From: Gammaproteobacteria bacterium | Lineage (GTDB): Bacteria; Pseudomonadota; Gammaproteobacteria; Pseudomonadales; Pseudomonadaceae | Assembly (NCBI GenBank): GCA_012735335.1 | Contig: JAAYHO010000388.1 | Location: forward strand, 1 to 5,240 | Direction: 5' to 3' | Length of the DNA stretch: 5,240 nt | Shown: in pieces, positions 1 to 5,202 of the stretch | Position numbering within the stretch: the stretch's first letter is position 1 | How the letters are laid out: the number at the start of each line of letters is the position of its first letter | Notes under the pieces: model-generated | Told to the model about the DNA's origin: nothing | The model's database searches: none | The model's input: the letters and a program-made list of their open reading frames with translations, nothing else | Program-made: the position numbers and the translations under genes

Positions 1-213
1 CAGCAGGGTCGCGGCATAGCCGCCATGCACCGTACCCATGGGGTTGTAGACATTGCGCGTCGGGCGGCCCTCCACCACGGCACGGCCTTCCTCTACCTCG
101 ATCAATGACATGCTCAGGGTCTGCCCCATGGGCGCGTCCTCGCCAGCGGCCATCCGCTCGCGGAGAAAGGTCAGGCCGTCCAGTTCTGCCGCCGACTGTG
201 TTTCGTTACTCAT
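1..213 (-). CDS. PaaI-type hotdog-fold acyl-CoA thioesterase, N-terminal part
   Basis: The first 71 residues are present; the 3' end lies beyond the window edge. Family knowledge: PaaI/4HBT hotdog proteins hydrolyse acyl- or aryl-CoA thioesters in the cytoplasm as dimers or tetramers. The visible signature is N57-P-x-G60-x-x-H63-G64-G65, the usual active-site loop and start of the central hotdog helix, preceded by a strand-like segment at 33-50. The ATG at 213-211 is preceded by AAGGAAG about 4 bases upstream. This Shine-Dalgarno overlaps the TAA of the SDR remnant (225-223), and only 9 bases separate the two genes, so they look translationally coupled in one operon. If the SDR promoter was lost upstream, expression would depend on read-through. 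The substrate cannot be told from this part. Confidence 0.85.
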   Translation of the reverse strand, partial: MSNETQSAAELDGLTFLRERMAAGEDAPMGQTLSMSLIEVEEGRAVVEGRPTRNVYNPMGTVHGGYAATLL

Positions 214-222
214 ACTGCTTCC

Positions 223-780
223 TTACCAGGGTTCATGGAATGGGCGTACTTCGGCAAGGAACGACCAGGCGCCCCTTGGCTGGTGGGCCAGATGATGGAT
301 TTCCTCGGCAATCGCATCGGGATGAATGAAGAAATCATCCTTCGCCTCCGGTAGCCGTTCCCGCTGCCAGGGCACGTCGATGACCGCATCGATGATCAGA
401 TAGGCCACATGCACGCCCTTGGGGCCAAGATCCCGGGCGATGGATTCGGCCAGTATGCGCTGCGCCGCCTTGGTCGGAGCGAAACCGGCGAACCCGGCCT
501 TGCCCCGCTGGGCGGAGGTGTTGCCGGTGACGATCAGCGCGCCTTCACCAGCCGCGACCATGGCCGGAGTGGTCAGTTGCGCCAGCCGCAGCAAGGCCAG
601 GGTGTTGATCTCGAAGTTGCGCTGCAGCACCGCCGGGTCGATATCCATGAAGGTGCCAAAGGCCCCACCCACCGCGTTATGCACCACCACCTTGGGCGCA
701 CCGACCTGGCGGACCGCCGCTTCCAGCGCAGCGGCATCGGTCACATCGCAGGGCACCGCGATGGTATCCGGGCTATCTGT
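223..780 (-). pseudogene. Short-chain dehydrogenase/reductase, 5'-truncated
   Basis: About 185 codons of an SDR-family NAD(P)-dependent oxidoreductase. Recognisable parts, numbered from the valine codon at 756: CDVTD (3-7, adenine-ring Asp motif), HNAVGG (26-31, the NNAG position), N51 after the central helix, TGNTSAQRG (77-85) leading to F92-x-x-x-K96, then LGPKGVHVA and a C-terminal substrate loop. The Rossmann TGxxxGxG glycine motif and first beta-alpha-beta unit (roughly 55-60 residues) are missing. The frame stays open upstream to a stop at 834-832, but upstream of about 775 it no longer resembles an SDR. The GTG at 756 has no Shine-Dalgarno, so it is not a convincing start. F replaces the usual catalytic Tyr; I recall an SDR subgroup with FxxxK, so this may be native. 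The fragment should be unable to bind cofactor. The upstream boundary is approximate. Confidence 0.75.
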
Positions 781-792
781 CGCCCCGGCCTG
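770..792. other. Junction of two truncated divergent genes (deletion or misassembly)
   Basis: Left of this point the minus strand reads as an SDR starting near its second beta strand. Right of it the plus strand reads as the last quarter of an MFS transporter. Neither gene has its 5' part, and no intergenic or mobile-element sequence separates them. I see no target-site duplication, terminal inverted repeat or transposase remnant. A single deletion of roughly 1.1-1.3 kb between two divergently transcribed genes would produce this. That size assumes normal family lengths and a short intergenic space. A chimeric assembly join would look the same. Confidence 0.6.
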
Positions 793-1098
793 TTCCTGTT
801 CGCCGCCGCGCCCAGCCTGCTCACCCTGACCCTAGCCATGGTGCTCTACCTGTTCGGCATGGGCCTGATCAGCCCGCTGGGCACCGCCATTGCCCTGCAT
901 CCGTTCGGCCAGCAGGCCGGCCTGGCCTCGGCCCTGCTGGGCTTCCTGCAGATGAGCTGCGCAGCCATCGGCACCACCCTCGCTGCGGCCCTGCCGGTCG
1001 CACCCGCCCATGCTCTGGCCATCGTGCTGTTTGCCGCATCGGCCCTCGCGCTGCTGCTTTTTCTACCGGCCGGAGGCGAAACACGCGGGGGCAGATGA
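781..1098 (+). pseudogene. Bcr/CflA-type MFS drug efflux transporter, C-terminal remnant
   Basis: About 105 residues ending at TGA 1096-1098. They contain three strongly hydrophobic segments, at fragment residues about 16-33, 48-71 and 78-95. These match transmembrane helices 10-12 of a 12-helix major facilitator. LYLFGMGL, PFGQQAGLASALLG and the following Q-M are the characteristic C-terminal motifs of the Bcr/CflA drug:H+ antiporter group. A full member has about 390-400 residues, so roughly 290 N-terminal residues are missing together with any promoter and ribosome binding site. The frame happens to stay open leftwards across the antisense of the SDR remnant to an ATG at 409, which is not evidence of coding. 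It converges with psiE, with 19 bases between the stop codons. The left boundary is approximate (775-790). Confidence 0.75.
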
Positions 1099-1117
1099 GT
1101 CCAACGCCCGCCTCCCT

Positions 1118-1600
1118 TCAATCCTCCAGATCATCCCGCTCGGCCTGGGCGTCTTCCCGCCCCCGGGGAGAACCCGCCCTGACGGCGGGAAAGCGGGCCG
1201 ATGCGTAGCGCACCACCAGGATAGCCAGCGCCAGCAGCAGAATGGCACCGGAGACCATCACCACTCCCCAGCCCGGCTCATGGTTATGGGAGATATCCGA
1301 TATCAGCAGACGAGTCAGTGCGGTGATTGCCACATAGATCATGAAGCGGATCGGCATGTGGTTGGTCTTGAAGTAGATACCCACCATGGCCGCCAATTCC
1401 AGGTAGATGAACAGCAGCAGGATGTCATCGACGCTGATATGGCCCTTGTCCAGCATACCGATAAAGGCCAGGGTGCCGCCCCAGGCGGTGACCACACCAA
1501 TGGCAAACAGCGCCATGTAATGGAAGCCTTCTACCAGCAGGTTGCCGAGGGAATCCGCCAGCCCATGCATCCCTGCCCGCACACGCTCAATTCTGTTCAT
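1118..1600 (-). CDS. psiE: PsiE-family inner membrane protein
   Basis: 160 residues, close to the usual size of phosphate-starvation-inducible PsiE proteins (E. coli PsiE is about 136). Four hydrophobic segments are visible at about 28-48, 57-77, 86-101 and 111-132, followed by a charged cytoplasmic-looking tail (R140-D160, rich in R, E and D). The family core is clear around Y66-LELAAMVGIYFKT (66-79), then P83-x-R85 and ITALTRLLIS (92-101). The molecular role of PsiE is not established; in E. coli it is linked to phosphate starvation and cAMP-CRP control. The ATG at 1600 was chosen because AGGAG lies 10 bases upstream. A GTG at 1669 would add 23 residues without a good ribosome site. It lies 70 bases behind the NAD(P)-binding gene on the same strand. 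I see no Pho box nearby. Confidence 0.88.
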   Translation of the reverse strand: MNRIERVRAGMHGLADSLGNLLVEGFHYMALFAIGVVTAWGGTLAFIGMLDKGHISVDDILLLFIYLELAAMVGIYFKTNHMPIRFMIYVAITALTRLLISDISHNHEPGWGVVMVSGAILLLALAILVVRYASARFPAVRAGSPRGREDAQAERDDLED

Positions 1601-1670
1601 GCTGGAAAAGCTCCTGAAGGGTATCCATACCAAAGTCACTGACCCGGATATTGTGCGCTCCCGGGGCACA

Positions 1671-2300
1671 TCACACCAGCGCCGCCGAATCGACGGTATT
1701 CACCCCCGCCCGAGCCTCAATCGCCGCCTCCAGCAACGCCCGGGCAATATTATCCGCTGGGTTGACCCGCATACGCCGGGGCAGCAGCGGCCCAAGCAGC
1801 TTAAGCACACACTCTGCCGCCCGCTCCCCGGCGCGAAACTCCTGACGCAGGCCGCTGATCAGACCGGGGCGAACAAGAGTCAGAGAGTCGAATCCGCAGG
1901 CGGCCAGATCACGCTCCAGCTCCCCTTTGACCCGGTTATAGAAAAACCGCGACTCGACGTCGGCACCCACAGCCGAGTTGAGCACATAGGTTGGCGCACC
2001 CTGTTGACGAACACGCTTGGCCACCGCCAGCGGATAGGCATGATCCACCCGGCGGAAGGCAGCCTGGGAACCGGCCCGCTTCATGGTAGTGCCCAGGGTG
2101 CAGATCACCGCATCCACCTGCCACCAAGGCGCATCGGTGGGCAGATTATCGAAATCAATCAATGGCACAGTCAGCTTCGGATGGCTGATCAGAACACAAC
2201 GGCTCGGTGCCACCACCTCGCTGACACGCTCATCAACCAGCGCCCGCTGCAGCACATGACTACCCACCAGTCCACTGGCACCCACCAGCAACAGCTTCAC
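1671..2300 (-). CDS. Atypical SDR, NAD(P)H-binding protein (TIP30/HTATIP2-like)
   Basis: 209 residues with an N-terminal Rossmann motif G7-A-S-G10-L-V-G13 typical of extended/atypical SDRs. A possible active site follows: S109 in LNSAVGAD and Y121-x-x-x-K125. VRPGLISG (143-150) and a C-terminal helix with NPADNIARALL complete the fold. Short NAD(P)-binding proteins of this TIP30 (SDR_a5) type are usually soluble, and their substrates are mostly unknown. The start is GTG at 2300, supported by GGGGAGGA six bases upstream, and no in-frame ATG gives a better site. The GTG overlaps the TGA of a preceding 30-codon ORF in the 4-base form GTGA, which suggests coupled translation. The gene is followed on the same strand by psiE. 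The specific reaction is unknown. Confidence 0.88.
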   Translation of the reverse strand: MKLLLVGASGLVGSHVLQRALVDERVSEVVAPSRCVLISHPKLTVPLIDFDNLPTDAPWWQVDAVICTLGTTMKRAGSQAAFRRVDHAYPLAVAKRVRQQGAPTYVLNSAVGADVESRFFYNRVKGELERDLAACGFDSLTLVRPGLISGLRQEFRAGERAAECVLKLLGPLLPRRMRVNPADNIARALLEAAIEARAGVNTVDSAALV

Positions 2301-2389
2301 TGTGCATCCTCCCCGGTATCGGCAAGCGGCGTCAGATCCCCTTCCGCCTCAAAGCGTCCGCCGCCACACTGGCAATGAATTCTGTGCAT
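2297..2389 (-). CDS. Putative 30-residue CxC small protein
   Basis: A short ORF not called by length-based methods: ATG at 2389, TGA at 2299-2297. The product is MHRIHCQCGGGRF... ending ...DTGEDAQ. It opens with H2, H5 and the pair C6-x-C8-G9-G10-G11, reminiscent of the zinc-binding start of GFA-like or zinc-ribbon proteins, but it is far too short for a whole domain of those families. Support for translation: AAGAGGA lies 8 bases upstream, and the stop overlaps the GTG start of the NAD(P)-binding gene (GTGA). Against it: no in-frame extension is possible, because TGA directly precedes the ATG, and an overlapping ATG four bases upstream opens a 14-codon frame. It could be a small metal-binding protein, a leader peptide that couples translation of the next gene, or chance. 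Confidence 0.42.
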   Translation of the reverse strand: MHRIHCQCGGGRFEAEGDLTPLADTGEDAQ

Positions 2390-2605
2390 TCATTCAGTCC
2401 TCTTAATCGGTTTTGGACAAGCGTTTGTTTCTTGCTGTATCCTTTCATCCGGTTCGATTGAATAATCAGACCACATCAGACAAGCCCGATGCAGGCAAAC
2501 CCTGTCCGTATATCATTGATATCCAATGATCTTCCGCACCGCCCCGGCTGCGATGCATATACCTGCCTCGGTGAAAGCCGACCAGACATTCAAACAGCTA
2601 TAAAT
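2390..2605. promoter_or_regulatory. Divergent intergenic region and putative kamA leader
   Basis: This stretch separates the minus-strand mini-ORF/NAD(P)-binding/psiE unit from kamA. It is visibly richer in A+T than its flanks. A weak sigma70-like pair for kamA is TTGGAC (2413-2418) with TGTATC (2436-2441, 17-base spacer) or TATCCT (2438-2443, 19-base spacer); neither is a strong match. No convincing minus-strand promoter stands out, and I see no Pho box. An in-frame stop TGA at 2459 limits kamA to starts at or after 2489. If kamA starts at 2606, bases from about 2450 to 2605 form a long 5' leader containing the palindrome described separately. Confidence 0.4.
2512..2530. promoter_or_regulatory. 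Palindrome upstream of kamA (possible operator)
   Basis: The sequence is ATCATT-GATATCC-AATGAT: two exact 6-base inverted arms around a 7-base centre that itself contains GATATC. The size and A+T character suit a dimeric repressor site. It lies 76 bases before the preferred kamA start and inside the reading frame if the 2489 start is used. No cognate regulator gene is present in the window. A single 6-base arm match in A+T-rich DNA can arise by chance. Confidence 0.3.
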
Positions 2606-3952
2606 ATGAAAACACTTGAATCAGCGGTGGCCATCCGCGATATCACACAGCTGGCCACGTCTTTCGAACCCGAACGATTCCGCGTCTATACCGCCCGGCA
2701 GCTGGATAAGATTCCACAGCTGCAGATGCTGTCCGAACAACAGCGCTTCGACATGCGCGTGGTGGCCAGCGTTCTCCCGTTCCGGGTCAACCAGTACGTC
2801 ATCGACCAGTTGATCGACTGGTCCGCAGTGCCTGACGACCCCATCTTCCAGCTGACCTTCCCCCAGCGCGGCATGCTGGCCCCGGAATATTTCGAGCGCG
2901 TGGCCCAGGCCCTGCGCGAGGAATGGCCGACCGAGCAGTTCAACGCCGTAGTCGCCGAAGTGCGCACCGCCCTGAACCCGCACCCAGCCGGGCAACTGGA
3001 ACACAACATACCCCAGCTCGACGGCGAGCGCGTAGAGGGGCTGCAACATAAGTACCGGGAGACGGTGCTGTTCTTCCCCAGCTCCGGCCAGGTGTGTCAC
3101 AGCTACTGCACCTTCTGCTTCCGCTGGGCACAGTTTGTCGGTGACAAGGATCTGCGCATTGCCGCGAAGGAATCGAGCCAACTGTGCGACTACCTGCGCA
3201 GCCATCCCGAGGTGACCGATGTGCTGATCACCGGCGGCGACCCGCTGGTGATGAAGACCCGCAACCTGCGGGCCTGCATCGAGCCGCTGCTGACCCCCGA
3301 GTTCGAGCATGTGCGCACCATCCGCATCGGCAGCAAGGCCCTGAGCTTCTGGCCCCAGCGCTTTGTCACCGACGAGGATGCCGATGACCTGCTGGCGCTG
3401 TTCGAAGAGATTCAGGCCGCAGGCAAGCACCTGGCACTCATGGCCCACTACAACCACTGGCGCGAGCTGGAACCCGCCATCGCCCGTGAAGCGATTCGCC
3501 GCATACGCGCCACCGGCGCCCAGATCCGCGCCCAGGGCCCACTACTGGCACATATCAACGACGATCCTGCAGTCTGGGCACGGCTGTGGCAGACCCAGGT
3601 CGAGCTGGGCATCATCCCCTACTACATGTTCGTGGAACGGGATACCGGCGCACGCCACTACTTTGAAGTACCCCTGGTACGCGCCTGGGAAATCTACCGC
3701 GACGCTATCCAGCAGGTATCCGGTATCGCCAGAACCGCCCGCGGCCCCTCCATGAGCTCGGACCCCGGCAAGGTCGAAATTCAGGGCGTAACCGAGATCA
3801 ACGGCGAGAAAGTCCTGGCCCTGCGCATGATCCAGGGCCGCGACCCCGACTGGGTACAACGTCCCTTCTTCGCCCGCTACGACGAACAGGCAACCTGGCT
3901 GAACCACCTGAGGCCGGCATTTGGGGAGGAGCGGTTCTTCTTCGAGGAGTAG
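2606..3952 (+). CDS. KamA-family radical SAM/PLP protein (lysine 2,3-aminomutase-like)
   Basis: 448 residues from the ATG at 2606. The radical SAM 4Fe-4S motif is C164-HSY-C168-TF-C171, and TGGDP follows about 40 residues later as the SAM-binding GGD motif. Near the C-terminus, S-S-D386-P-G-K389 sits where lysine 2,3-aminomutase has its PLP-linking lysine. D346 (in ERDTG) and D386 fall near the two aspartates that hold the substrate's distal amino group in clostridial aminomutase; this is an alignment by eye. The C-terminal zinc-binding cysteine cluster of the clostridial enzyme is absent. It is longer than EpmB (about 340), with an extra N-terminal domain (1-150). The expected chemistry is a radical 1,2-amino shift on an amino acid, substrate unproven. 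The start is uncertain: the 2489 ATG would add 39 unconvincing residues, and neither start has a good Shine-Dalgarno. It is monocistronic, with no acetyltransferase beside it. Confidence 0.9.
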   Translation: MKTLESAVAIRDITQLATSFEPERFRVYTARQLDKIPQLQMLSEQQRFDMRVVASVLPFRVNQYVIDQLIDWSAVPDDPIFQLTFPQRGMLAPEYFERVAQALREEWPTEQFNAVVAEVRTALNPHPAGQLEHNIPQLDGERVEGLQHKYRETVLFFPSSGQVCHSYCTFCFRWAQFVGDKDLRIAAKESSQLCDYLRSHPEVTDVLITGGDPLVMKTRNLRACIEPLLTPEFEHVRTIRIGSKALSFWPQRFVTDEDADDLLALFEEIQAAGKHLALMAHYNHWRELEPAIAREAIRRIRATGAQIRAQGPLLAHINDDPAVWARLWQTQVELGIIPYYMFVERDTGARHYFEVPLVRAWEIYRDAIQQVSGIARTARGPSMSSDPGKVEIQGVTEINGEKVLALRMIQGRDPDWVQRPFFARYDEQATWLNHLRPAFGEERFFFEE

Positions 3953-4049
3953 GCACGTACTCAACCTTTTTGGATGCCCATCAGCTGCCGCTTGGGCACT
4001 GGCCTGTTCGTTCATGAATAGAAGCCGGCCTGAGCGGTGGTTTTCCCTA
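3953..4049. other. Convergent intergenic spacer with a weak hairpin
   Basis: This spacer lies between the kamA stop (plus) and the parE stop (minus). It contains TGCCCA (3975-3980) and TGGGCA (3993-3998), a perfect 6-base stem with a 12-base loop. No T-tract follows the stem on either strand, so it is at best a poor intrinsic terminator; Rho-dependent ending is as likely. TTCATGAA at 4011-4018 is a small palindrome without clear meaning. I see no gene here. Confidence 0.3.
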
Positions 4050-4343
4050 CTATAGGTGCTCTTCAGGCAACATCCGCTTATGCAGAATACGAATGATATC
4101 CACACTGCTTTCCGTAGCCTGGCAATAGAAGATTACATGACTCCCTTGGGGGAGATGACGGTAACCCGGGATTATCTCATCACAGCTTTGGCCCATGCGC
4201 GGGTTTTCAGCCAAGAGTTGGAAGCACTGGTCGAACTGCAGAATGTAGTGGTTTCGCTGGGTTCGTCCCCATCGGCTTTCGGTATACCGGGCAATGGATT
4301 TGAGGTCTGCCTTGGCCTTTCTTGAAAGCCTGAACCCAGCCAT
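4050..4343 (-). CDS. parE: ParE/RelE-superfamily toxin
   Basis: 97 residues, the normal length for ParE. The fold elements are in order: a start with FRLSRKAKADLKSIARYTESRWG (4-26), the two-helix hairpin of ParE, then a central segment ending LAENPRMGQ (44-52). PGYRHLPQGSHVIFYC (59-74) forms the core strands, and the C-terminal strand is VDIIRILHKRM (81-91). Family knowledge: ParE toxins usually inhibit DNA gyrase, while RelE relatives cleave mRNA on the ribosome. The LHKRM ending and overall pattern favour ParE, but the target is unproven. The ATG at 4343 shares its A with the antitoxin TAA (TAATG), so translation is coupled. Base composition is lower in G+C than kamA: 42% in 4081-4140 against 65% in 3181-3240, both counted by hand. 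The gene looks intact. Confidence 0.9.
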   Translation of the reverse strand: MAGFRLSRKAKADLKSIARYTESRWGRTQRNHYILQFDQCFQLLAENPRMGQSCDEIIPGYRHLPQGSHVIFYCQATESSVDIIRILHKRMLPEEHL

Positions 4344-4582
4344 TAATCTGTTTCGCTGTCCAGTTCGCGAATAAACGACTCATAGGAGTAGTCTTCGAAA
4401 CCACTGTCTTCGCCTTCCTTGAGCAGCTGCCTGAGCCGGGTCAGACGTGCTTCGGACTTCTCGAGCAGACGCAGCCCTGCCTGGAGCACTTCGCTGGTAG
4501 AGCTATAACGGCCACTTTTGAGCTGTTCGGCTATGAAGGTATCAAAATGTGGCCCGAGGGTGGTGCTGGCGTGCTTTTGCAT
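4343..4582 (-). CDS. parD: ParD-family ribbon-helix-helix antitoxin
   Basis: 79 residues, typical for ParD. The N-terminal ribbon-helix-helix DNA-binding part (about 1-42) includes TTLGPHFDTFIAEQLKSGRY (7-26), then S-S-T-SEVLQAGLRLLE (27-41), the characteristic ParD second helix. Residues 44-79 are charged and acidic (EARLTRLRQLLKEG, then the EDYSYESF region) and form the toxin-binding tail, unfolded without the partner in known systems. The protein neutralises ParE and, as RHH dimers, represses its own promoter. The ATG at 4582 has AAGGAGA six bases upstream. It overlaps parE by one base. The pair would act in plasmid or chromosomal island maintenance, or simply persist as a selfish module. 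Confidence 0.93.
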   Translation of the reverse strand: MQKHASTTLGPHFDTFIAEQLKSGRYSSTSEVLQAGLRLLEKSEARLTRLRQLLKEGEDSGFEDYSYESFIRELDSETD

Positions 4583-4660
4583 GGGTCATCTCCTTCTACC
4601 AATCAGTAGTGATTTTGGACAGAGTCTTCGGACAATGCAATTCACCCGGGAAAAGGGAAA
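4583..4660 (-). promoter_or_regulatory. parDE promoter/operator region
   Basis: On the minus strand a weak sigma70-like pair is TTGCAT followed, after 17 bases, by CAAAAT, placing transcription start about 20-25 bases before parD. Two GGACA copies (plus strand 4617-4621 and 4630-4634, 13 bases start to start) lie within this promoter. Tandem short boxes are the usual layout of RHH autorepressor sites, so they are candidate ParD operators. The Shine-Dalgarno AAGGAGA for parD lies at the downstream end. All of this is by-eye matching. Confidence 0.35.
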
Positions 4661-4702
4661 GAGTCCAAAGGAGGCCGGGAACAGCACAGGTGCAGATGAG
4701 TA

Positions 4703-4721
4703 CAGGGCCGGAGAGGCCCTG
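4703..4721. terminator. GC-rich hairpin, candidate terminator of the lipoprotein gene
   Basis: CAGGGCC - GGAGA - GGCCCTG: a perfect 7-base stem with a 5-base loop, 22 bases beyond the lipoprotein stop and before parD. Its position suits termination between the two same-strand genes. No T-run follows the stem on either strand, so it is not a classical intrinsic terminator. It could assist Rho-dependent ending or protect the mRNA 3' end. Confidence 0.4.
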
Positions 4722-4743
4722 CCATTCGTCAGCCATTACGGTC

Positions 4744-5202
4744 TCAATTACTGCAATTGCCCTTTCTGGCCATTTCCAGCTTGGCAATCGCTGCCCGTCC
4801 CTCAGCCTCACTCACCAACTTCAGATCTGCACCACCGACGAGCAAGCCCATCTTGATGTATTGCTGGATGAAGTAGTTTCGGCCGCCTTCCGGACGTAAT
4901 AGCAGGATATTGGGCGAAAACTCCGACTCGGTGGAGACTCTGTATTCCTCACCACCGGGCACTTCTTCATAGAAGAACGTCTTGGGTGCGCTTTCACCCA
5001 CGCAGCGGTCGTTGATATGGATATCCTTTTTCAAGGACCCACCCGGCCCACCCTTTCGGTAGATATACAGGCCCGCATTATCTCCGGAAGGCTGACTGAA
5101 AGCCTTGGCGGCATTGGAAGCCTCGCGACTTTCCATCGGTACCGAGGCACACCCGGCAAAGAGAGCTGAAGCGATTGCAATCGCTGCCATTTTCTTGTGC
5201 AT
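4744..5202 (-). CDS. DUF2846-type lipoprotein
   Basis: 152 residues. The signal peptide is K3-K4, a hydrophobic run A6-F15, and the lipobox LFAGC with the lipidated cysteine at C18. Position +2 is Ala, not Asp, so sorting to the outer membrane is expected. The mature part has AGLYIYRK (43-50), KKDIHIND (58-65), GE at 69-70, FFYEEVPGGEEYRVST (76-91) and GRNYFIQQYIKMG (107-119), the beta-rich pattern of DUF2846 proteins, whose role is unknown. C67 and C150 could pair as a disulfide in the periplasm. The ATG at 5202 was chosen because AAGGAA lies six bases upstream and the signal peptide then starts correctly. A TTG at 5226 would put eight residues before it. The gene is probably transcribed alone; its promoter lies mostly beyond the window. 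Confidence 0.87.
   Translation of the reverse strand: MHKKMAAIAIASALFAGCASVPMESREASNAAKAFSQPSGDNAGLYIYRKGGPGGSLKKDIHINDRCVGESAPKTFFYEEVPGGEEYRVSTESEFSPNILLLRPEGGRNYFIQQYIKMGLLVGGADLKLVSEAEGRAAIAKLEMARKGNCSN

Noticed and set aside
409..1098. A 229-codon plus-strand frame running through the SDR antisense into the MFS remnant
   Set aside because: The first half mirrors the SDR coding strand and has no protein resemblance. It is open because GC-rich coding DNA often leaves antisense frames open, and it joins the MFS frame by chance at the junction. No Shine-Dalgarno is seen at 409.
1173..1189. CCCGCC-CTGAC-GGCGGG hairpin near the psiE 3' end as an MFS terminator
   Set aside because: It lies within psiE coding sequence with no T-tract on either strand, and 6-base GC stems are common in such DNA.
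1542..2378. A 278-codon plus-strand frame opposite the NAD(P)-binding gene
   Set aside because: The opposite strand encodes a protein with a clear GxxGxxG and YxxxK, while this frame gives a His/Gln/Arg-rich sequence with no recognisable motif.
2621..3457. A 278-codon minus-strand frame opposite kamA
   Set aside because: It is the antisense of a well-supported radical SAM gene, with no independent motif or ribosome site.
3542..4105. Minus-strand frame downstream of parE, including a protein-like start MNEQASAQAAADGHPKR near 4016
   Set aside because: It has no Shine-Dalgarno, and almost all of the frame is the antisense of the kamA 3' end, so it is most likely a shadow.
2411..4621. Shared 9-mer TTTTGGACA upstream of the mini-ORF/kamA (2411-2419) and upstream of parD (4613-4621)
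   Set aside because: Dozens of repeated 9-mers are expected by chance in 5 kb, and the two sites share nothing longer.
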